DNA of 64,000 nucleotides from [Clostridium] fimetarium (GCF_900111235.1 NZ_FOJI01000002.1:372001-436000), one strand, 5' to 3'. Counted from the stretch's first letter, positions 8,725-18,754 are shown. The notes: generated from the sequence alone by a model not told the origin. Numbers and translations are program-made.

Positions 8725-8800
8725 AACTATTAGAAAAAAGTTTTTTCGTTTTCTGGTAGTTATTTCTAGAATCCGTAGAAAGTTATATTTTCTACGGATT
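8725..8800 (+). terminator. Two consecutive hairpins between frr and uppS
   Basis: AACTATTAGAAAA (8725-8737) pairs with TTTTCTGGTAGTT (8749-8761) with G-U pairs. Then AATCCGTAGAAA (8770-8781) pairs perfectly with TTTCTACGGATT (8789-8800). No long U-run follows, so this may be a weak terminator or a processing structure rather than full termination. Confidence 0.5.
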
Positions 8801-8834
8801 TCGTGTGCAAAATGAAAAATGCAAGGAGGCCTCA

Positions 8835-9569
8835 TTGGATAACTTTAACAAAGAATTAGGACTAAATATTCCACAGCATGTAGCGATAATACTTGATGGA
8901 AATGGAAGATGGGCCAAGAAAAAACATATGCCAAGAACATATGGCCATGTTCAGGGTAGCAAAGTAGTAGAAGATATGCTTACGGTAGTAGATGATATTG
9001 GAGTCAAATATCTTACAATATATGCGTTCTCAACCGAGAATTGGAAACGTTCACCCGATGAAGTAAGTACATTGATGAAAATCCTTAGAACCTATTTGAA
9101 GGATTGTATAAAAAAATGTATGAAAAATAATGTTAAATGCCGTGTTATCGGTGAGTCAACGGGCCTGAGTGATGATATTGTAGAAAGAATTTTTAATCTT
9201 GAAGAATCTACTAAAAACAACACTGGACTTAATTTTACAATTGCAATTAATTATGGCGGACGAGATGAAATAGTTAGAGCTGTAAAGAAAATAGCTGCGG
9301 ACTTGCAATGTAATAAGATTTTGCCTGATAACATTAATGAACAGCTCATTCATTCTTATCTTGATACGAATGAACTTCCTGATCCTGATTTGCTTATTAG
9401 AACTAGCGGTGAAGAAAGATTGTCTAATTTTATGCCATGGCAGTTAGCATATACAGAATTTTATTTTACACCTGTGTTATGGCCAGATTTCAATACAGAA
9501 GAATTGATAAAGGCATTTGAGAAATACAATAAGAGAGAGAGACGCTTTGGCGGAGTTAAGGGGGATTAA
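8835..9569 (+). CDS. uppS: Undecaprenyl diphosphate synthase (isoprenyl transferase)
   Basis: Encodes 244 residues with a TTG start at 8835. AAGGAGG at 8823-8829 is 5 nt before it and settles the start. Motifs are HVAIILDGNGRWAKKK (catalytic Asp and phosphate-binding NGRWA), TIYAFSTENWKR and the C-terminal DLLIRTSGEERLSNFMPWQL. The cis-prenyltransferase makes the C55 carrier lipid for peptidoglycan and other glycans. cdsA follows after 4 bp. Confidence 0.95.
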   Translation: MDNFNKELGLNIPQHVAIILDGNGRWAKKKHMPRTYGHVQGSKVVEDMLTVVDDIGVKYLTIYAFSTENWKRSPDEVSTLMKILRTYLKDCIKKCMKNNVKCRVIGESTGLSDDIVERIFNLEESTKNNTGLNFTIAINYGGRDEIVRAVKKIAADLQCNKILPDNINEQLIHSYLDTNELPDPDLLIRTSGEERLSNFMPWQLAYTEFYFTPVLWPDFNTEELIKAFEKYNKRERRFGGVKGD

Positions 9570-9573
9570 TATA

Positions 9574-10374
9574 TTGTTCGAGAGAATATTAAGTGGAATT
9601 GTACTGATAATATTAACGGTATCTTCACTTTGGATAGGAAGTTGGTACTTATTTGGAGTGTGTATTTTCATTTCGCTAATTGGAATGATGGAATTATATA
9701 GAATTGTAGGCATACACAAGCAATTAATTGGTATAATCGGATATTTGTTTGCAATAGTATATTATATATGTGTATATTTTAATTATCAACAATACTCATT
9801 ACTTATACTTTTGGCAGCACTTATGCTGATTATGACAGTATATGTTATAAGCTTTCCCAAATACAAAATAGAAGATGCTGTTATGGTTTTCTTTGGAATT
9901 TGTTATGTGGCAGTTATGCTATCTTACATATATCAAACCCGTGAAATAGAAAATGGGATTTATGTTGTATGGATTATATTTATATGCTCTTGGGGTAATG
10001 ATACGTTTGCTTATTTTACCGGTGTATTATTCGGAAAACATAAAATGGCTCCAAAACTTTCTCCTAAGAAAACAGTTGAGGGAGCAATCGGTGGTGTAAT
10101 TGGGGCTGCAGTTTTGGGCGCAGTTTATGGTTATATAGTTACAGGAAAACTTACAATAGTTACAAATACTATTTTCGTATTTGCTGTGGCTAGTGCTACT
10201 GGTGCATTATTATCAATTGTAGGAGATTTGGCCGCCTCAGCAATCAAGAGAGATCATGAAGTGAAAGACTATGGTAAATTAATACCAGGCCATGGTGGAA
10301 TACTAGATAGATATGACAGCGTAATATTTACTGCACCTGTTGTGTTTTGGGTGGTTTATTTTTTGAGATGTTAG
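9574..10374 (+). CDS. cdsA: Phosphatidate cytidylyltransferase
   Basis: Encodes 266 residues from TTG 9574, which is preceded by AAGGGGG. Several membrane helices fill the N-terminal two thirds. The CDP-DAG synthase signature is complete near the C-terminus: KRDHEVKDYGKLIPGHGG followed by ILDRYDS. It makes CDP-diacylglycerol from phosphatidic acid and CTP in the membrane. It lies in the usual uppS-cdsA-dxr-rseP order, separated from dxr by a duplicated 66-bp segment. Confidence 0.95.
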   Translation: MFERILSGIVLIILTVSSLWIGSWYLFGVCIFISLIGMMELYRIVGIHKQLIGIIGYLFAIVYYICVYFNYQQYSLLILLAALMLIMTVYVISFPKYKIEDAVMVFFGICYVAVMLSYIYQTREIENGIYVVWIIFICSWGNDTFAYFTGVLFGKHKMAPKLSPKKTVEGAIGGVIGAAVLGAVYGYIVTGKLTIVTNTIFVFAVASATGALLSIVGDLAASAIKRDHEVKDYGKLIPGHGGILDRYDSVIFTAPVVFWVVYFLRC

Positions 10375-10391
10375 AAAGTAATGGCTAATGT

Positions 10392-10524
10392 AGCAAAATA
10401 GGAGAATGTTGTGAAGGGAAAAGCACCTTCACATCCTGATTTTAATGCTGCTAAAGCAGCAAAATAGGAGAATATTGTGAAGGGAAAAGCACCTTCACAT
10501 CCTTGATTTTAATGCTGCTAAAGC
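10392..10524 (+). repeat. Tandem duplication, 66-bp and 67-bp copies
   Basis: Copy 1 is 10392-10457 and copy 2 is 10458-10524. Copies are nearly identical; copy 2 has one extra T near 10503 and a G-to-A change in the part following AGGAGAAT. Each unit carries AGGAG, a GTG start, the stem TGTGAAGG/CCTTCACA and the stem GCTGC-TAAA-GCAGC. The 66-bp period equals 22 codons. Confidence 0.9.
10411..10467 (+). CDS. Possible 18-residue mini-ORF in the duplicated unit
   Basis: GTG 10411, with AGGAG 6 nt upstream, opens the frame MKGKAPSHPDFNAAKAAK ending at TAG 10465-10467. The second copy begins identically at GTG 10477 but an extra T gives a stop after nine codons (10504-10506). I do not know this peptide. 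It may be a leader peptide, a vestigial N-terminal extension of dxr, or chance. Confidence 0.3.
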   Translation: MKGKAPSHPDFNAAKAAK

Positions 10525-10540
10525 AGCAGACGGGAGCACT

Positions 10541-11683
10541 ATGAAAAAGATATCAATTTTAGGCTCAACAGGTTCAATTGGGACTCAGACACTTGACGTT
10601 GTAAGAAAAAATGGTGATATATCAGTTGTTGCGTTGGCAGCTGGAAGTAATATTAAGCTTTTGGCTGAACAGATTAGAGAATTTGGTCCAAAGCTTGTAT
10701 GTATTGGGAAACCAGAACTTGAAAGCCAACTTAAGTTATTAGTGAATGATATTGATGTTAAAATTGTATCTGGTAATCAGGGTCTTGTTGAAGTAGCAAC
10801 AATTCCAGAAGCAGAAATTGTGGTCACAGCTGTTGTTGGAATGATGGGAATTATTCCGACAATTGAAGCAATCAAGGCAAAGAAAGATATTGCATTAGCA
10901 AATAAGGAAACTCTTGTCACAGCTGGGCATATTATAATGCGACTGGCAAAAGAGAATGGAATTAAAATATATCCGGTAGATAGTGAGCATTCAGCAATAT
11001 TTCAGGCACTTAATGGTGAGTTTAAAAAAGAAGTGAACAAGATTTTACTAACTGCGTCAGGCGGACCATTTCGAGGGAAAACGATTGAACAGATGAAAAA
11101 TGTTACACTTGAGGATGCTTTGAAACATCCTAACTGGTCAATGGGTAAAAAAATCACGATTGATTCAGCTACAATGGTTAATAAAGGTTTGGAAGTTATG
11201 GAAGCCCAGTGGCTTTTTGATATTCCGGCTACGAAGGTACATGTGGTAGTACAACCACAAAGCGTAATTCATTCGATGGTCGAATTTGTTGATGGTGGAA
11301 TAATGGCACAACTTGGAAGTCCAGATATGCGTCTTCCGATTCAATATGCACTGTATTTTCCGCATAGAAGACCGCTTGATACAAAACGCGTAGATTTTTT
11401 TGAACTAAAGCAGATTACATTTGAAAAACCGGATTTTACTAATTTCAAAGGACTCAGATTGGCATATGAAGCGGCAGCAAAAGGCGGAAATATACCTACA
11501 GCATTTAATGCTGCAAATGAATTAGCTGTTAGTAAATTCCTTGCTAGAAAAATTAAATTTTTAGATATACCAGATATAATAGAAATGGCTATGAATGATT
11601 TATCATTTATTGCAGAACCTACTGTAGAAGAAATTTTAGATACAGAGCGTAGCGTTTATGAATTGATTGAAAGCAGGTGGTGA
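10541..11683 (+). CDS. dxr: 1-deoxy-D-xylulose 5-phosphate reductoisomerase
   Basis: Encodes 380 residues. The N-terminal NADPH-binding motif is ILGSTGSIGTQTL. Later blocks are ALANKETLV, the metal and substrate site PVDSEHSAIFQ, TASGGPFR and HPNWSMGKKITIDSATM. It catalyses the first committed step of the MEP isoprenoid pathway, which with ispG in this window feeds uppS. GGGAG lies 5 nt before ATG 10541. Removing the extra T in the upstream duplicate would fuse a 21-codon extension in frame. Confidence 0.96.
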   Translation: MKKISILGSTGSIGTQTLDVVRKNGDISVVALAAGSNIKLLAEQIREFGPKLVCIGKPELESQLKLLVNDIDVKIVSGNQGLVEVATIPEAEIVVTAVVGMMGIIPTIEAIKAKKDIALANKETLVTAGHIIMRLAKENGIKIYPVDSEHSAIFQALNGEFKKEVNKILLTASGGPFRGKTIEQMKNVTLEDALKHPNWSMGKKITIDSATMVNKGLEVMEAQWLFDIPATKVHVVVQPQSVIHSMVEFVDGGIMAQLGSPDMRLPIQYALYFPHRRPLDTKRVDFFELKQITFEKPDFTNFKGLRLAYEAAAKGGNIPTAFNAANELAVSKFLARKIKFLDIPDIIEMAMNDLSFIAEPTVEEILDTERSVYELIESRW

Positions 11684-11684
11684 T

Positions 11685-13094
11685 TTGATAGATATAATTC
11701 TTGCAATTATATTATTAAGCGTAATTATTTTAGTACATGAGTTTGGACATTTTATATTGGCAAAAGCCAATGGGGTAATGGTTGTAGAATTCTCGTTGGG
11801 ATTTGGTCCAAAACTTTTACATTTTAAAAAGGGTGAAACAGAGTATAGCCTTAAGCTTCTTCCATTTGGTGGAGCATGTATGATGCTTGGAGAAGATTAT
11901 GATGCTGAGATTACTGATGAGGATAAAAGCATCCCTACAAATAGGCAAAGCATTAAAAATAATGCGAATACGAATGCGAATGCAAATACAAGCAACAAGA
12001 TTATCGATAGTGATAAAGCACTGAAAAAACAATATGATATGACAAGAGCTTTTTCAAGTAAGTCGGTATGGGCTAGAATGTCAATATTAGCAGCTGGACC
12101 GATATTTAATTTTTTATTAGCTTTTATACTTGCTGTTATTATTATCGGAAGTTTAGGATATGATCCTTGTACAGTTAATTTGATCAATGCGGATTCTCCA
12201 GCGTCTATCGCTGGATTACAAGAAGGCGACTTGATTACATCGATTAATGGAAGAGATATTACTTTTACGAGAGAGTTGACTTTATATAGAACTTTGTATC
12301 CTGATAAGACTATGGACGTTACTTATGTTAGAGCTGGTGAAAAACATACCACAACTTTAACGCCACTGTATAATAAAAATTCCGCATACAGAGTAGGAAT
12401 TACGATATCTAATTGTGTCGTTAATTCCATTTCTGCAGATTCACCTGCTAAAAAGGGCGGACTTAAGGTTAATGATTTGGTGAAATCAGTAGATGGTCAG
12501 CCGATAACAAGTAGTGACCAGCTGTCTGAGATTTTGGCAGTTACAGGCTCAAAAGAAGTTACTTTGCTGGTGGAAAGAGATGGAAAAGAAGTTACTCTTA
12601 ATGTCATACCAGAGTTAACTGAAACGGAGTCATACTATACAGGATTATTTTGCTATGGTGAAAGAGTGAAAACAACTCCTATTCATACTTTAGAGTATGG
12701 TGTAAAGGAAGTTGGGTATTGGATTAGAACAGTATTTGACAGTCTTGGTATGCTAGTTGGAGGAAAAGTTTCACTGAATGATGTGGCTGGACCTGTAGGC
12801 ATTGTCAATGTAATTGGAAATGTAGTAGAACAAAGCAAGCCAGATGGAGCTTTCTATATCATGTTAAATTTATTTAGTTTTGCAGTCATGATTAGTGCCA
12901 ATTTGGGTGTTATGAACCTATTACCAATTCCCGCTCTAGATGGTGGAAGACTGGTGTTTTGTATTATAGAAGCAGTTAGAGGAAAGCCTATTAATAAAGA
13001 AAAAGAAGGAATGGTACATTTTGTAGGAATGATTTTGCTTATGGTTCTTATGGTATTAATCTTGTTTAATGATGTGAAGAATATATTTATGTAA
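11685..13094 (+). CDS. rseP: Site-2 protease RseP/RasP family, two PDZ domains
   Basis: Encodes 469 residues from TTG 11685, preceded by AGGTGG and directly abutting the dxr stop. The first membrane helix carries the zinc motif HEFGH, and the last part has the PALDGGRL motif. A cytosolic insertion of about 40 residues after the first helix holds an Asn/Ala/Thr low-complexity stretch (NNANTNANANTSN). Two PDZ domains follow (about 170-235 and 245-305). It performs intramembrane cleavage of anti-sigma factors and remnant signal peptides. Confidence 0.94.
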   Translation: MIDIILAIILLSVIILVHEFGHFILAKANGVMVVEFSLGFGPKLLHFKKGETEYSLKLLPFGGACMMLGEDYDAEITDEDKSIPTNRQSIKNNANTNANANTSNKIIDSDKALKKQYDMTRAFSSKSVWARMSILAAGPIFNFLLAFILAVIIIGSLGYDPCTVNLINADSPASIAGLQEGDLITSINGRDITFTRELTLYRTLYPDKTMDVTYVRAGEKHTTTLTPLYNKNSAYRVGITISNCVVNSISADSPAKKGGLKVNDLVKSVDGQPITSSDQLSEILAVTGSKEVTLLVERDGKEVTLNVIPELTETESYYTGLFCYGERVKTTPIHTLEYGVKEVGYWIRTVFDSLGMLVGGKVSLNDVAGPVGIVNVIGNVVEQSKPDGAFYIMLNLFSFAVMISANLGVMNLLPIPALDGGRLVFCIIEAVRGKPINKEKEGMVHFVGMILLMVLMVLILFNDVKNIFM

Positions 13095-13139
13095 AATCTA
13101 GGCTAATAAGATGAATGATTTCAAGAGAGGATTTGTGGT

Positions 13140-14192
13140 ATGTATAGAGATAATACAAAGGTCGTTAAAATTGGAAATAAGTTAATCGGTGGTGGAAATC
13201 CAATACTTATTCAGTCTATGACAAATACAAGAACCGAAGATATAGTTTCTACAGTTAAGCAAATCAACGATCTTGAGGCAGTTGGATGTGATATTATTAG
13301 ATGTACGGTTCCGACAATGGAAGCTGCCGCTGCAATCAAAGAAATTAAAAAGCAGATTAATATTCCACTTGTAGCTGATATTCATTTTGACTATAGAATG
13401 GCTATTGCTGCAATGGAAAACGGTGCTGACAAAATCCGAATTAATCCTGGGAATATCGGAAGCATTGAAAACATCAAAGCAGTAGTAGATGTTGCAAAAG
13501 CAAGAAATATTCCGATTCGTATAGGCGTAAACAGTGGATCCCTTGAAAAATATCTAATTGATAAATATGGAGGAGTTACTGCGCAAGGTATAGTAGAAAG
13601 TGCTTTAGATAAAGTCAAGATTATTGAAGAATTAGGATATGACAATCTTGTTGTAAGTATCAAATCTTCTGATGTAATGATGTGTGTGAGAGCACATGAA
13701 TTAATTGCAGAAAAAACCAAATATCCATTGCATGTAGGGATAACGGAATCAGGAACAATATTTAGCGGAAGTATTAAGTCGTCGATAGGATTAGGGATTA
13801 TACTGGATAAAGGAATTGGGGATACAATCAGAGTTTCATTAACGGATAACCCAATCGAAGAGATTAAAGCTGCCAAAATTATTCTAAAAACGTTAGGACT
13901 TAGAAAAGGTGGAATAGAAGTGATTTCATGTCCTACTTGTGGAAGAACCAAGATTGATTTAATTGGATTGGCAAAGGAAGTAGAAGCTATGACTGCTGAG
14001 TTTGATTTGGATATTAAAGTCGCAGTTATGGGTTGCGTAGTAAATGGTCCAGGAGAAGCAAAAGAAGCCGATTTGGGTATTGCAGGCGGCGATGGCTGCG
14101 GTGTTCTTATTAAAAATGGCGAAATTATAAAAAAGGTACCTGAGAGCGAACTTTTAGATGAACTAAGAAAAGAACTTACACATTGGAGTTGA
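13140..14192 (+). CDS. ispG: 4-hydroxy-3-methylbut-2-enyl diphosphate synthase (flavodoxin type)
   Basis: Encodes 350 residues. It begins with the conserved VKIGNKLIGGGNPILIQSM and contains DIHFDYRMA and KIRINPGNIG of the TIM barrel. The C-terminal 4Fe-4S ligands are visible in SCPTCGRT and MGCVVNGPGEA. It is an MEP pathway enzyme acting late, needing reduced ferredoxin or flavodoxin. AGAGAGGA precedes ATG. polC follows with only 5 bp between stop and start. Confidence 0.96.
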   Translation: MYRDNTKVVKIGNKLIGGGNPILIQSMTNTRTEDIVSTVKQINDLEAVGCDIIRCTVPTMEAAAAIKEIKKQINIPLVADIHFDYRMAIAAMENGADKIRINPGNIGSIENIKAVVDVAKARNIPIRIGVNSGSLEKYLIDKYGGVTAQGIVESALDKVKIIEELGYDNLVVSIKSSDVMMCVRAHELIAEKTKYPLHVGITESGTIFSGSIKSSIGLGIILDKGIGDTIRVSLTDNPIEEIKAAKIILKTLGLRKGGIEVISCPTCGRTKIDLIGLAKEVEAMTAEFDLDIKVAVMGCVVNGPGEAKEADLGIAGGDGCGVLIKNGEIIKKVPESELLDELRKELTHWS

Positions 14193-14197
14193 GATAT

Positions 14198-17100
14198 TTG
14201 TACAAATTTTATGAAGTATTTTCGTCACTCAGGCTACCTGAGGACATAAAAGATTATTTTGAAGAGGTAGAAGTTGTGAAAGTAGCTAAAACCTCGACAA
14301 ATACGCTAGTAAAGGTATACTTAAAGAGTTCAAGACTGATACATAAACAAAACATTTATAAAGTGGAAGAAGCGTTAAAAAAACAAATCTTTCGTATTAA
14401 AAATATGAATGTGCGTATTATTGATAGATATGAACTTTCGAAACAGTATTCACCTAAAAAGATAATGGATATTTACTATGATAGTATTTTATTTGAATTA
14501 GAGAAATATTGGACTTTGGAATATTCGTTATTAAGAACATCAAAATGGGTCTTTGAAGATGAGGACAAATTAGTCTTGATTTTTGAGGACTCTTTTTTGG
14601 CGCGAACATATGCAAAAGATCTAACGTCTTATTTTGAAAAAGTATTTTTGAATCGATTTGGATTTGAAATTGATGTGGAGAACAGGTATGTTGAGAAAGC
14701 TGCGAATCAATATGAAAAAGAGAATGAATATCAGCTTAATCTTAGGGTAAAGGCAATTGAAGATTATGCGAATCAGTCCGGGCAGGATAATGAAGTATCT
14801 GGAAATGCAAGTGGTTTCTCCAATGCTTCAAAAACGACAAAAGCAGATAATCAAACTGGTTCTAATTTTGCAAAATCAAAGCCAGAAGAAAAGCGTAAAG
14901 GTAATAAGGGCAGTTATGATAGCAATTCAAAGTCATATAAAAGAAGACCAGAAAATCCAGATGTTCTTTATGGAAGAGACTTTGATGAAGAACCAATTCC
15001 AATTGAACAGATAATATCTGAAATGGGAGAAGTTGTAATCGAAGGTCAGATTCGTTTTCTTGACCAGAGAGAAATCCGTAATGAAAAGACAATTCTGATG
15101 TATGATGTAACAGATTTTACAGATACAATTACGGTTAAAATGTTTGCAAAAAATGACCAGCTTCCAGAGTTACTTGAATTTATAAAAGAAGGAAATTTTA
15201 TTAAAATCAAAGGCATCGTTATTATTGACAAATATGACAAAGAATTAACCATGGGCTCGGTTACTGGTATCAGGAAGTCAACTGATACAAGAAGCAAAAG
15301 AAATGACATATCGTTAAACAAAAGAGTTGAACTACACTGTCATACAAAAATGAGTGATATGGATGGTGTATCTTATGCTGGAGACATCATTAACCAGGCA
15401 ATTCGCTGGGGTCACAAGGCAATTGCAATTACAGATCATGGAACTGTGCAAGGATTTACTGAGGCATTTCATAAAATCAGAGATATTGAGTGGGCTTATA
15501 AGAAACGGGGAGAAGTTCTTGATTTTAAGGTGATATATGGTGTAGAAGCGTATCTTGTAGATGATATTAAAGAAATGGTTGTAAACTCTAAAAATCAATC
15601 ACTGGATGATTCCTATGTTGTGTTTGATTTAGAAACAACCGGATTAAGTGCAGATGCCGATCAAATAACTGAAATTGGAGCGGTAAAGGTTGTAAATGGA
15701 GAAATTATTGATAGGTACACTACTTTTGTTAATCCAGAAGTTCCGATTCCCTTTAAAATCGAAAAGCTTACCGGAATCACTGATTCTATGGTTATCGATG
15801 CGCCAAAGATACAAGAAATTATGCCTAAATTCTTAGAATTTTGTGGTGATAGTACGCTAGTAGCTCATAATGCAGAATTTGATATGAGTTTTGTTAAAAA
15901 TAAAGCAGGTAAGATGGGATTTGAAGTTAATAATACAGTAGTTGATACACTTTCTATCGCCAGATTTTTATTACCAACGCTTCATAATTTTAAATTAGAT
16001 ACATTATCGAAACACTTTAGTGTATTACTACAAAATCATCATAGAGCGGTTGATGATGCAGAGGCTACCTCGCAAATATTTATTAATTTGTGCAGGATGC
16101 TAAAAGATAGAGATATATTTACATTAGGTGATTTAAACGAACGTGGGGAATTTGATGAACTTGCAATTAGAAAATTGCCATCATCTCATGCAATTATTCT
16201 CGTTTCGAGTGAAGTGGGGCGAGTGAACTTATATAGACTTATATCAGCCTCACATTTACAATTTTTTAATAAGCGTCCGAAGATTCCAAAAAGTATGTTT
16301 AGCAAATATCGGGAAGGCTTGATTCTGGGAAGTGCGTGTGAAGCTGGAGAATTGTATCAAGCAATACTACATGGACATGATGACAATGAAATTGCTAGAA
16401 TAATCAATTATTATGACTATTTGGAAATTCAACCACTCGGGAATAATAAATTCATGTTTGAAAAGCCAGATATTCCAGTTAATTCAAATGATGACTTAAT
16501 TGAAATCAATAAAAAAATCGTCAAACTAGGAGAAAAATTTGATAAGCTAGTTGTAGCTACTTGTGATGTGCATTTTCTTAATCCAGAAGATGAAGTTTAT
16601 AGAAGAATTATTATGGCTGGCAAAGGTTTTTCGGATGCTGATGATCAAGCGCCATTATATCTTAGAACAACAGAAGAGATGCTTACGGAGTTTGATTATC
16701 TAGGCCCGGATAAAGCGGAAGAAGTAGTTGTCACCAATACCAATAAGATTATGAATTTGTGCGATAAAATAGAACCAGTCAGACCAGATAAACACCCTCC
16801 TGTTATCGAAAATTCTGATCAGACACTTAGAGATATTTGTTATAAACGTTCACATGAACTATATGGAGAAATCCTTCCGGAAATAGTAATAGAGCGTTTA
16901 GACAGAGAACTGACTTCTATTATTACAAATGGTTATTCGGTTATGTACATTATTGCGCAGAAACTTGTTTGGAAGTCGAATGATGATGGTTATCTAGTTG
17001 GATCGAGAGGTTCTGTAGGTTCATCATTTGCGGCCACAATGGCTGGAATTACAGAGGTTAATCCACTTAGTCCTCATTATCTATGCTCAAAATGCTTTTA

Positions 17101-18691
17101 CAGTGATTTTGAGTCTGAAGAAGTAAAGACATTTTCTGGAGGTGCTGGTTGCGATATGCCAGATAAGATGTGCCCTGTATGTGGTGAAAAACTGAAAAAA
17201 GAAGGGTTTGATATACCGTTTGAAACCTTCCTTGGATTTAAAGGAAATAAAGAACCAGATATCGATCTTAATTTCTCTGGTGAATATCAAAGTAAAGCAC
17301 ATGCCTATACAGAAGTTATATTTGGAAAAGGACAGACATTCAAAGCTGGAACAATTGGAACATTAGCAGAAAAAACGGCATATGGCTATGTGAAAAATTA
17401 TTATGAAGAACGTGGTCAGGATAAGAGAAACTGTGAAATAAACAGAATTGTTAAGGGTTGTGTGGATGTGCGAAAAACTACGGGACAACATCCCGGCGGT
17501 ATTATTGTGCTTCCAATTGGAGAGGAAATACATTCATTTACACCAATACAGCATCCAGCAAATGACATGACGAGTAATATTATTACAACACATTTTGATT
17601 ATCATAGTATTGATCATAATTTATTAAAACTTGATATCCTTGGGCACGATGATCCCACAATGATTCGTATGCTTCAGGATCTGACAGGAGTAAATCCTTT
17701 GGATATTCCACTAGATTGTAAGGAAGTTATGTCATTGTTTAAAGACACAAGTGCACTTAAGATTCAGCCAGCTGATATTGGTGGATGTAAACTTGGAGCG
17801 CTTGGAATTCCCGAATTTGGTACTGATTTTGCAATGCAGATGCTTATTGATACGAAGCCAAGATATTTTTCTGATTTGGTTCGTATCGCAGGACTTTCTC
17901 ATGGTACAGATGTTTGGCTTGGCAATGCACAGATTCTTTTACAAGAAGGGAAAGCAACCATATCAACAGCAATCTGTACACGTGATGATATTATGACTTA
18001 TTTGATTCATATGGGAATGGACACAGAACTGTCATTTACAATTATGGAAGCTGTTCGTAAAGGAAAAGGCCTTAAGCCTGAATGGGAAGAGCAGATGGTT
18101 ACAGCAGGTGTGCCAGATTGGTATATCTGGTCTTGTAAAAAAATTAAGTACATGTTTCCCAAAGCGCACGCAGCAGCATATGTAATGATGGCTTGGCGAA
18201 TTGCTTACTGTAAAGTATTCTATCCGTTAGCATATTATTGTTCCTACTTTAGTATTCGTGCAAATGCTTTTTCTTATGAAATAATGTGTATGGGAAGAGA
18301 CACGCTCGAAATACATTTAAAGGATTATAAAGCGAGAAATGATTTAAAACTACTTACGCCAAAAGAAGAAAACACGCTCAAAGATATGAGAATTGTTCAA
18401 GAATTATATGCAAGAGGGTTTGACTTTATGCCAATTAATCTTTTTAAAGTAAAGGCAAAGCGTTTTCAAATAATAGATAATAAGATAATGCCAGCACTGA
18501 TAGCAATTGATGGTCTAGGAGAAACAGCTGCTGAGTCAATAGAAATCGCCTCAAAAAAAGGTTCATACCTCTCAAAAGATGATTTTAAACAACGCGCAAA
18601 AATCGGTAAAACAGTCGCAGATTTATTAGATTCATTAGGAATCCTAGGTGATATGCCAGAAACGAATCAGTTGTCAATGTTTGATTTGTAA
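14198..18691 (+). CDS. polC: DNA polymerase III alpha subunit, PolC type
   Basis: Encodes about 1497 residues. TTG 14198 is chosen because GGAG lies 9 nt upstream, inside the end of ispG; TTG 14183 and 14189 are alternatives. Order of domains: N-terminal domain, low-complexity linker (about 190-255), OB fold, PHP part beginning HCHTKMSDMDG (H380), inserted DEDDh proofreading exonuclease (FDLETTGL, about 476), the rest of PHP, then the polymerase core with a CxxC-CxxC zinc module near 960-1000 and PDIDLNFSGEYQ. PolC is the replicative polymerase of low-GC Gram-positives. Confidence 0.97.
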   Translation: MYKFYEVFSSLRLPEDIKDYFEEVEVVKVAKTSTNTLVKVYLKSSRLIHKQNIYKVEEALKKQIFRIKNMNVRIIDRYELSKQYSPKKIMDIYYDSILFELEKYWTLEYSLLRTSKWVFEDEDKLVLIFEDSFLARTYAKDLTSYFEKVFLNRFGFEIDVENRYVEKAANQYEKENEYQLNLRVKAIEDYANQSGQDNEVSGNASGFSNASKTTKADNQTGSNFAKSKPEEKRKGNKGSYDSNSKSYKRRPENPDVLYGRDFDEEPIPIEQIISEMGEVVIEGQIRFLDQREIRNEKTILMYDVTDFTDTITVKMFAKNDQLPELLEFIKEGNFIKIKGIVIIDKYDKELTMGSVTGIRKSTDTRSKRNDISLNKRVELHCHTKMSDMDGVSYAGDIINQAIRWGHKAIAITDHGTVQGFTEAFHKIRDIEWAYKKRGEVLDFKVIYGVEAYLVDDIKEMVVNSKNQSLDDSYVVFDLETTGLSADADQITEIGAVKVVNGEIIDRYTTFVNPEVPIPFKIEKLTGITDSMVIDAPKIQEIMPKFLEFCGDSTLVAHNAEFDMSFVKNKAGKMGFEVNNTVVDTLSIARFLLPTLHNFKLDTLSKHFSVLLQNHHRAVDDAEATSQIFINLCRMLKDRDIFTLGDLNERGEFDELAIRKLPSSHAIILVSSEVGRVNLYRLISASHLQFFNKRPKIPKSMFSKYREGLILGSACEAGELYQAILHGHDDNEIARIINYYDYLEIQPLGNNKFMFEKPDIPVNSNDDLIEINKKIVKLGEKFDKLVVATCDVHFLNPEDEVYRRIIMAGKGFSDADDQAPLYLRTTEEMLTEFDYLGPDKAEEVVVTNTNKIMNLCDKIEPVRPDKHPPVIENSDQTLRDICYKRSHELYGEILPEIVIERLDRELTSIITNGYSVMYIIAQKLVWKSNDDGYLVGSRGSVGSSFAATMAGITEVNPLSPHYLCSKCFYSDFESEEVKTFSGGAGCDMPDKMCPVCGEKLKKEGFDIPFETFLGFKGNKEPDIDLNFSGEYQSKAHAYTEVIFGKGQTFKAGTIGTLAEKTAYGYVKNYYEERGQDKRNCEINRIVKGCVDVRKTTGQHPGGIIVLPIGEEIHSFTPIQHPANDMTSNIITTHFDYHSIDHNLLKLDILGHDDPTMIRMLQDLTGVNPLDIPLDCKEVMSLFKDTSALKIQPADIGGCKLGALGIPEFGTDFAMQMLIDTKPRYFSDLVRIAGLSHGTDVWLGNAQILLQEGKATISTAICTRDDIMTYLIHMGMDTELSFTIMEAVRKGKGLKPEWEEQMVTAGVPDWYIWSCKKIKYMFPKAHAAAYVMMAWRIAYCKVFYPLAYYCSYFSIRANAFSYEIMCMGRDTLEIHLKDYKARNDLKLLTPKEENTLKDMRIVQELYARGFDFMPINLFKVKAKRFQIIDNKIMPALIAIDGLGETAAESIEIASKKGSYLSKDDFKQRAKIGKTVADLLDSLGILGDMPETNQLSMFDL

Positions 18692-18754
18692 CAAGTATAG
18701 GATTGACAGAGCAGATATCAGAAATGCAAAGAGAAATAGATGTTAGATATAATA

